64,000 nt of DNA from Triticum aestivum (Eukaryota > Streptophyta > Magnoliopsida > Poales > Poaceae), in NCBI RefSeq assembly GCF_018294505.1, contig NC_057803.1:687922678-687986677 (forward strand), given 5' to 3'. The position numbers and the translations under genes were made by a program. How positions within the stretch are numbered: the first letter of the stretch is position 1; the number at the start of each line of letters is the position of its first letter. Positions 59,754 through 64,000 of this stretch are shown piece after piece. The notes beneath the pieces were generated by a model. It made no database searches. It was not told the origin of the DNA and worked only from the letters and a program-made list of their open reading frames with translations.

Positions 59754-60142
59754 GAAATAGTTGTCACGGAAACAAAGGAAAATAACTTCAGAATTCAGAT
59801 AACACTCAGTACAAATAGCATGCAGCAGCCATATAAACACTGGTCATCCTAAACATAAAAACTACTAAACAGTTTTTTGTAACAAACTACTCCTAAACAT
59901 ATGCAGATTAAGCAGCAAGCAGACAGGGCAGCATTGAAAGCCATGCTCCGTACTATTTAAATTGTTGACTTGCATCCTCCCACTTAATTTCTTGGTTTCT
60001 CTTTGCCAAATTGCAGTCGGTTCGGCAAATCACGGCTCATAATATAGCTGCGGCATTAGATCATCATGAGAGCAGAATCTGATGCAGACAGTACTTAGCT
60101 TATTTAAAACCTTCTCGGCGGGAGAAAAATATGTGAAGATCC

Positions 60143-60150
60143 GAATATGC
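60143..60150. promoter_or_regulatory. P1BS motif at -1550
   Basis: GAATATGC fits GNATATNC. It is far from the gene, so weaker than the other two. Confidence 0.3.
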
Positions 60151-60293
60151 GGTGGAACCTTGCCAACTTGTCACTAGTTTGTAGTACTAATTTGCAGTAT
60201 ACACGGCCTGCACACGGTGTTGGTCTCCACGATAATGCAGTTATAATTATAAAAGGCGTGCAGCTAAGGCTAAACTAATATAAGAGCGGTATA

Positions 60294-60376
60294 AGGGTCT
60301 CCACTCCTACAATCTTACCATCTTAAGGCTAGCTATAACGGTCTCCACTCCTGTCATCTTACCAGTGGAGCTCATG
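60294..60376. repeat. Short direct repeat GGTCTCCACTCCT...ATCTTACCA
   Basis: Two imperfect copies begin near 60296 and 60349 and share GGTCTCCACTCCT and ATCTTACCA. Possibly part of a small MITE whose ends I cannot define. Confidence 0.4.
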
Positions 60377-61661
60377 GTGTTGGAGTTTACGTAGTTAAAA
60401 ATATTTGGACGAAATGCATCAGAGCACAGTCATTGATCCAGAGAGAATTTATCAAACTCTTATCTATAACAACATCTCTTATCTACAACAGCTTTAAAAT
60501 AAGTAAATAGCATGACATCACAACAACCACAAACTTGGCATAATAAATGAAATTGTCAATGACAGCTCAATGAAGAAATTAATAGTGTCAAATAACATAA
60601 ATAAAGTTTCGTCCAGTCAGTGAGATATGCAAACGATCGCTCATACTACTTGATAATTTTCACTAGAAGGAATCTGAACATTTCATTTATTGATTATAGT
60701 CATCTGAATAAATATTAGAGAAACGAAAAGACATCTAGCAGGATAAGAATGTTTTGTGTAATATATGACGTTGCACTGCATATATTAGATATCGATCATG
60801 TGCATTCATGAACTATTTATAAACGCAGTAGATGTTTGGCTCTCTGGCGGTTACTGGAAGCTCATTTTTTTGTTGTTGAAGTATGATGATCCCATTTAGT
60901 AGATACGACGACTGTACATATTTTCTTGCTAAATCATTTTTCTTAATCGTGCTCTAAACAAACATATCATTGTGTTAGATGAAATGTTTATTTGAGCAAC
61001 CACCCTGTAACAATAGAATTTAAGTAACTTAGGTATCATTCTAAACTCTCCACGATACCTTAAAAATCAATGAACCTGGCTAGCATTTGTTCTAGAATGT
61101 AACAGCCATAGCTTATCCATCAGGAAGACAGTTCATTTCCCTCGGTACAATAAAAGCAAAACAACATGCAACATGTGAACCACGACCACAGTTTCCTAAT
61201 AAGTGTGGTTCCCTGATACCTGATAGTTCCAGAAGCTATTGTTTCAAGAAATTCACTCAAATATGTCACTTTCATTCAACTATCCATATACAGGAGATGG
61301 CTTATGCTTAAGGTCCATAATCTAAGGCTCCATTGTTACTTGTTAGCTGCAAACTCAGATAACGTTACTTCCTGAAAGCAACCGCTCATGACAACGAGAT
61401 ACGGCTCACTGTATGCAATCTATCATCATCATGCTTGACAATTGCATAAGTAATAAGTTGAATTATGCAAGCCATGTCAATTATAAATGGGTTGACATTT
61501 TTAGTTTATTGTCATTTGACCATACTATCTCCTGTTTTAAGTTAATGTTTCAAGAAAAATTCACTGCAAGAAGGCACTTTCATGCAACTATCCACCAATA
61601 TACAGGAGAGGACTTATGGCTAAGTTAATGTTTCAACAAATCCACCTATATGGTATCCTCT
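60377..61661. other. Intergenic DNA without a supported gene
   Basis: AT-rich low-copy-looking sequence. A diverged direct repeat (TTTCAAGAAATTCACT...ATACAGGAGA) lies at about 61241-61296 and 61549-61609. Confidence 0.6.
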
Positions 61662-61947
61662 NNNNNNNNNNNNNNNNNNNNNNNNNNNNNNNNNNNNNNN
61701 NNNNNNNNNNNNNNNNNNNNNNNNNNNNNNNNNNNNNNNNNNNNNNNNNNNNNNNNNNNNNNNNNNNNNNNNNNNNNNNNNNNNNNNNNNNNNNNNNNNN
61801 NNNNNNNNNNNNNNNNNNNNNNNNNNNNNNNNNNNNNNNNNNNNNNNNNNNNNNNNNNNNNNNNNNNNNNNNNNNNNNNNNNNNNNNNNNNNNNNNNNNN
61901 NNNNNNNNNNNNNNNNNNNNNNNNNNNNNNNNNNNNNNNNNNNNNNN
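61662..61947. other. Assembly gap (286 N)
   Basis: Run of N. Any reading frame across it is meaningless. Confidence 0.99.
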
Positions 61948-62191
61948 GTCGATTATAGTTGTAGCAAAATTACATAGGCACGCAGGCGCGTGAGGAGAGG
62001 AACGCACGTCGTGAGAAATCGTGTTCCTTGTCAATAGCCATACACAGTCTATGAGACCACAAATCCAAATCAGAGATCATAATCCCAGAGGCCGGAGTAA
62101 TCCTCCTTTAACTTTTAAATGGGTTGACATTTTTAGTTCATTGTCATTTTGACCATACTATCCTCTAAGAAAATTGTCTCAATATCTACTA

Positions 62192-62272
62192 CTCCCTCCG
62201 TCCCATAATATAAGAGCATTTTTTACACCACAGTAGTGTAAAAAACACTCTTATATTATGGGACGGAGGGAG
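62192..62272. mobile_element. Stowaway-type MITE
   Basis: 81 bp starting CTCCCTCCGTCCCATAATAT and ending with its reverse complement, giving nearly full-length inverted repeats around a short centre. TA dinucleotides at 62190-62191 and 62273-62274 are the Tc1/Mariner-type target duplication. No coding capacity. Confidence 0.95.
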
Positions 62273-62283
62273 TACTAGCTAAA

Positions 62284-62822
62284 CTAAAACCAAAACAGAT
62301 TAAACATCTTGCTAGCAAAACTCAAAAAATTATCGGGAGTCTGTTTTTCAAGCTGCTGGTGCCATGTCCTCAAGGGCGTTCCTAAAGATTTGCGAAAGGG
62401 AAACTCGTTGATTATGACAAGTGGCATGGGAGCTTTGGAAGCACTGAACGGTTGTGCCTTCAGCGGCGCCACTCCAAATGTTCCGCTGATCCTACAAACA
62501 TGTGGCGCCATTCCAAATGCAATGTCACTTGAGCTAGAGCTTGCAATGTCAGTTATAGAGTCATTCCTCGCCATTGTGGGGCTATCAACCATATTATCTG
62601 ACGGAGGCACACCAAAGTAAACCTAAAGGCCTTCTGCCCCAAGCCACACTTGATAGTTAACAAGAGCCGGAGGAGCAGGTGGTGCAGGGGGCGCATGCCA
62701 TCAACATCATGAATGCCAACACCTTTGGTTACCACAAGCATTGCCATTGCCTGGAACAGCTGGATGTTGAGCAAGCCAATTATTAAGTTGTTGTTCGTAC
62801 AGTTGTTCAACAGATGATCCAA
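62284..62822 (-). pseudogene. Unidentified coding-like remnant
   Basis: The minus strand has a 108-codon frame (62284-62610) rich in Ser/Ala/Pro/Met (SITDIASSSSSDIAFGM, FRKSLGTPLRTWHQQ). A coding-like extension upstream to 62822 (LNNWLAQHPAVPGNG and PPAPPAPALVNYQVWLG) lies in shifted frames with stops. I do not recognise the family. The alternating frames suggest a decayed gene fragment, perhaps captured or transposon-derived, but a chance reading frame cannot be excluded. Confidence 0.3.
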
Positions 62823-63059
62823 TTATTAAGTTGTTGTACGATCAATTTTTTTACACTACATAAACATGTTTTAAATGGACGATGAGTGCTTTTTAAAAAG
62901 TAAAATCATTTATATAATATATGTATTTAGAACATTTTGACATATATAAACAGTAATAAAAGAGAAAACTAACATATACGAAGAAACGTACGGATGAAAG
63001 AAAAAGCCCAAACAGAACGACCGCCAGTAGGCCGGCCCACAACTGAGGCTGCTTGAGGT

Positions 63060-63069
63060 GAGCTTTACG
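63060..63069. repeat. Target-site duplication GAGCTTTACG (left copy)
   Basis: The identical 10-mer recurs at 63959-63968, bounding the Mutator-like element. Mutator-type elements make 8-11 bp duplications. Confidence 0.8.
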
Positions 63070-63958
63070 GGGAGCAACTAATGAAGGAGGGCTCTTTTGG
63101 AAGCCTCCCCAAGGGTCACTTGGGGTAGCCTGAGAGCGTGCCACGTGCTCTCAGCCGCTGCCACGTGTCATGCTCTGGGCACTTCATCCGGATTTTTTTT
63201 TCTGCACGTGTTTTTGGCTTTTTAGATGGTTTTCTAGATTTTTCAGCTTTTCGATTTTTCATCGGTCTTTCTTAGTTGTTGGACAATAAAATAAAATTCA
63301 ATTTTTATGTGCGAAGAAACACGTTTTTCTACTTCCCCCGAGAGGCACGGCTGCCCCTCAGAAAACAGGAAAAAGTGTTTTTTTCTTGCACGAGAGGCAC
63401 GGTTTTGCTTCCGCGAGAGGTACATATTTGCTTCCGTGAGAGGCATGGCCACGCCTCTCGAAAACGTTTTTTTTCCTTTTGCCTGCACGTGAGGCACCCT
63501 CGGAAACGAATAAAAACATGTTTTTTTTCTTTTTTTCTTCTGTGAGAGGCACGGCCGTGCCTCTCGGAAACAAAAAAAAACGTGTTTTATTTAGTTTTCA
63601 TTCCGTGAGAGACACGGGTATACTTCTCATGGAGGTACGGATTTGCTTCCGCGAGAGGCACGAATCTGCCTCTTCTGGAAAGGAAAAAAGACGTGCTTTC
63701 GGTTCGGTTTTTTCGTGAGAAAAAATTCATCAAAACCTATCAACATGGGATCTAATTTTGAAGATCTTTACATGAGGAATCCAACGGTGAAAACGATTCA
63801 AGATTTAGATGCACGGTTTAAGAGATAAACGTTTTGAATACATCGATCTATGAAAAAAAGGAAAAACTTCCAGTTGTGACAAGTAGCGCACGCCACTTGT
63901 CGTAACATGAGGAGATCGTAGTGACCTGTGCAAAGAGTACTCCTTATTAGTGATTTTA
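63070..63958. mobile_element. Mutator-like non-autonomous element (889 bp) with GAGAGGCACG repeats
   Basis: Flanked by a perfect 10-bp duplication. The ends are diverged inverted repeats: CAACTAATGAAGGAGGGCTC on the left and, on the opposite strand at the right, CACTAATAAGGAGTACTC. The middle (63340-63680) has about nine diverged GAGAGGCACG units, several followed by their complement, including a perfect 22-bp palindrome at 63544-63565. No transposase is present. Reading frames here are driven by the repeats. Confidence 0.75.
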
Positions 63959-64000
63959 GAGCTTTACGTTTGTCTCGCTGCAGTCAAAACACAAACACTC

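Noticed and set aside
61616..62034. Reading frames across 61662-61947
   Set aside because: They consist mostly of translated N.

Overview
The window is plant nuclear DNA from a Triticeae grass (wheat or a close relative). The evidence is a copia LTR I recognise as the Angela/BARE/WIS type, a Sukkula/Erika-like large retrotransposon derivative (LARD), Athila-type and Tat-type gypsy elements, a Stowaway MITE and a grass-type PHT1 phosphate transporter. Family names come from recall, not a search. There are no operons, CRISPR arrays or bacterial features. A run of N at 61662-61947 is an assembly gap.

Layout. 1-2903 is the end of an LTR of an unassigned retrotransposon sitting in the integrase gene of an Angela-type copia element. 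That copia element reads on the minus strand (2904-21647). It shows integrase, gag-protease, leader and PBS, then a 5' LTR split by a complete 13.8-kb Tat-like gypsy element (7005-20851) with a perfect GATAC target-site duplication (TSD). The Tat-like element carries a broken gag-pol on the minus strand, an intron-containing antisense gene on the plus strand (about 8457-12080), two minisatellite patches, and a solo LTR (18682-20103, TSD ATGTC) in its gag leader.

21648-54832 is a tandem LARD array on the minus strand: partial LTR, internal domain, 4.4-kb LTR, internal domain, 4.4-kb LTR. Both internal domains hold an 8.3-kb non-autonomous Athila-type element (23073-31371 and 39387-47729) at exactly the same position with the same AGAAC TSD. 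The two elements are therefore duplicates of one insertion.

54833-56760 holds a GGGTACCC-rich hAT-like remnant and a GTTGCCATG-rich DNA-element-like repeat. The only clear host gene is a PHT1 H+/phosphate symporter on the minus strand (57028-58593), single exon, 521 codons, interrupted by one in-frame TAG. Its upstream region has a TATA box and three P1BS motifs. The right end (59000-64000) is low-copy intergenic DNA with small repeats, a Stowaway MITE (62192-62272), an unidentified coding remnant (62284-62822) and a Mutator-like non-autonomous element with a 10-bp TSD (63070-63958).

The insertion order can be read from the nesting. The hAT-like remnant was broken by the LARD. The LARD was invaded by the Athila-type element and then duplicated. 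Angela entered the first LARD LTR. The Tat-like element and the 1-2903 element entered Angela, and a solo LTR lies inside the Tat-like element. Apart from the transporter and a few promoter motifs, almost everything here is transposon-derived and degraded.
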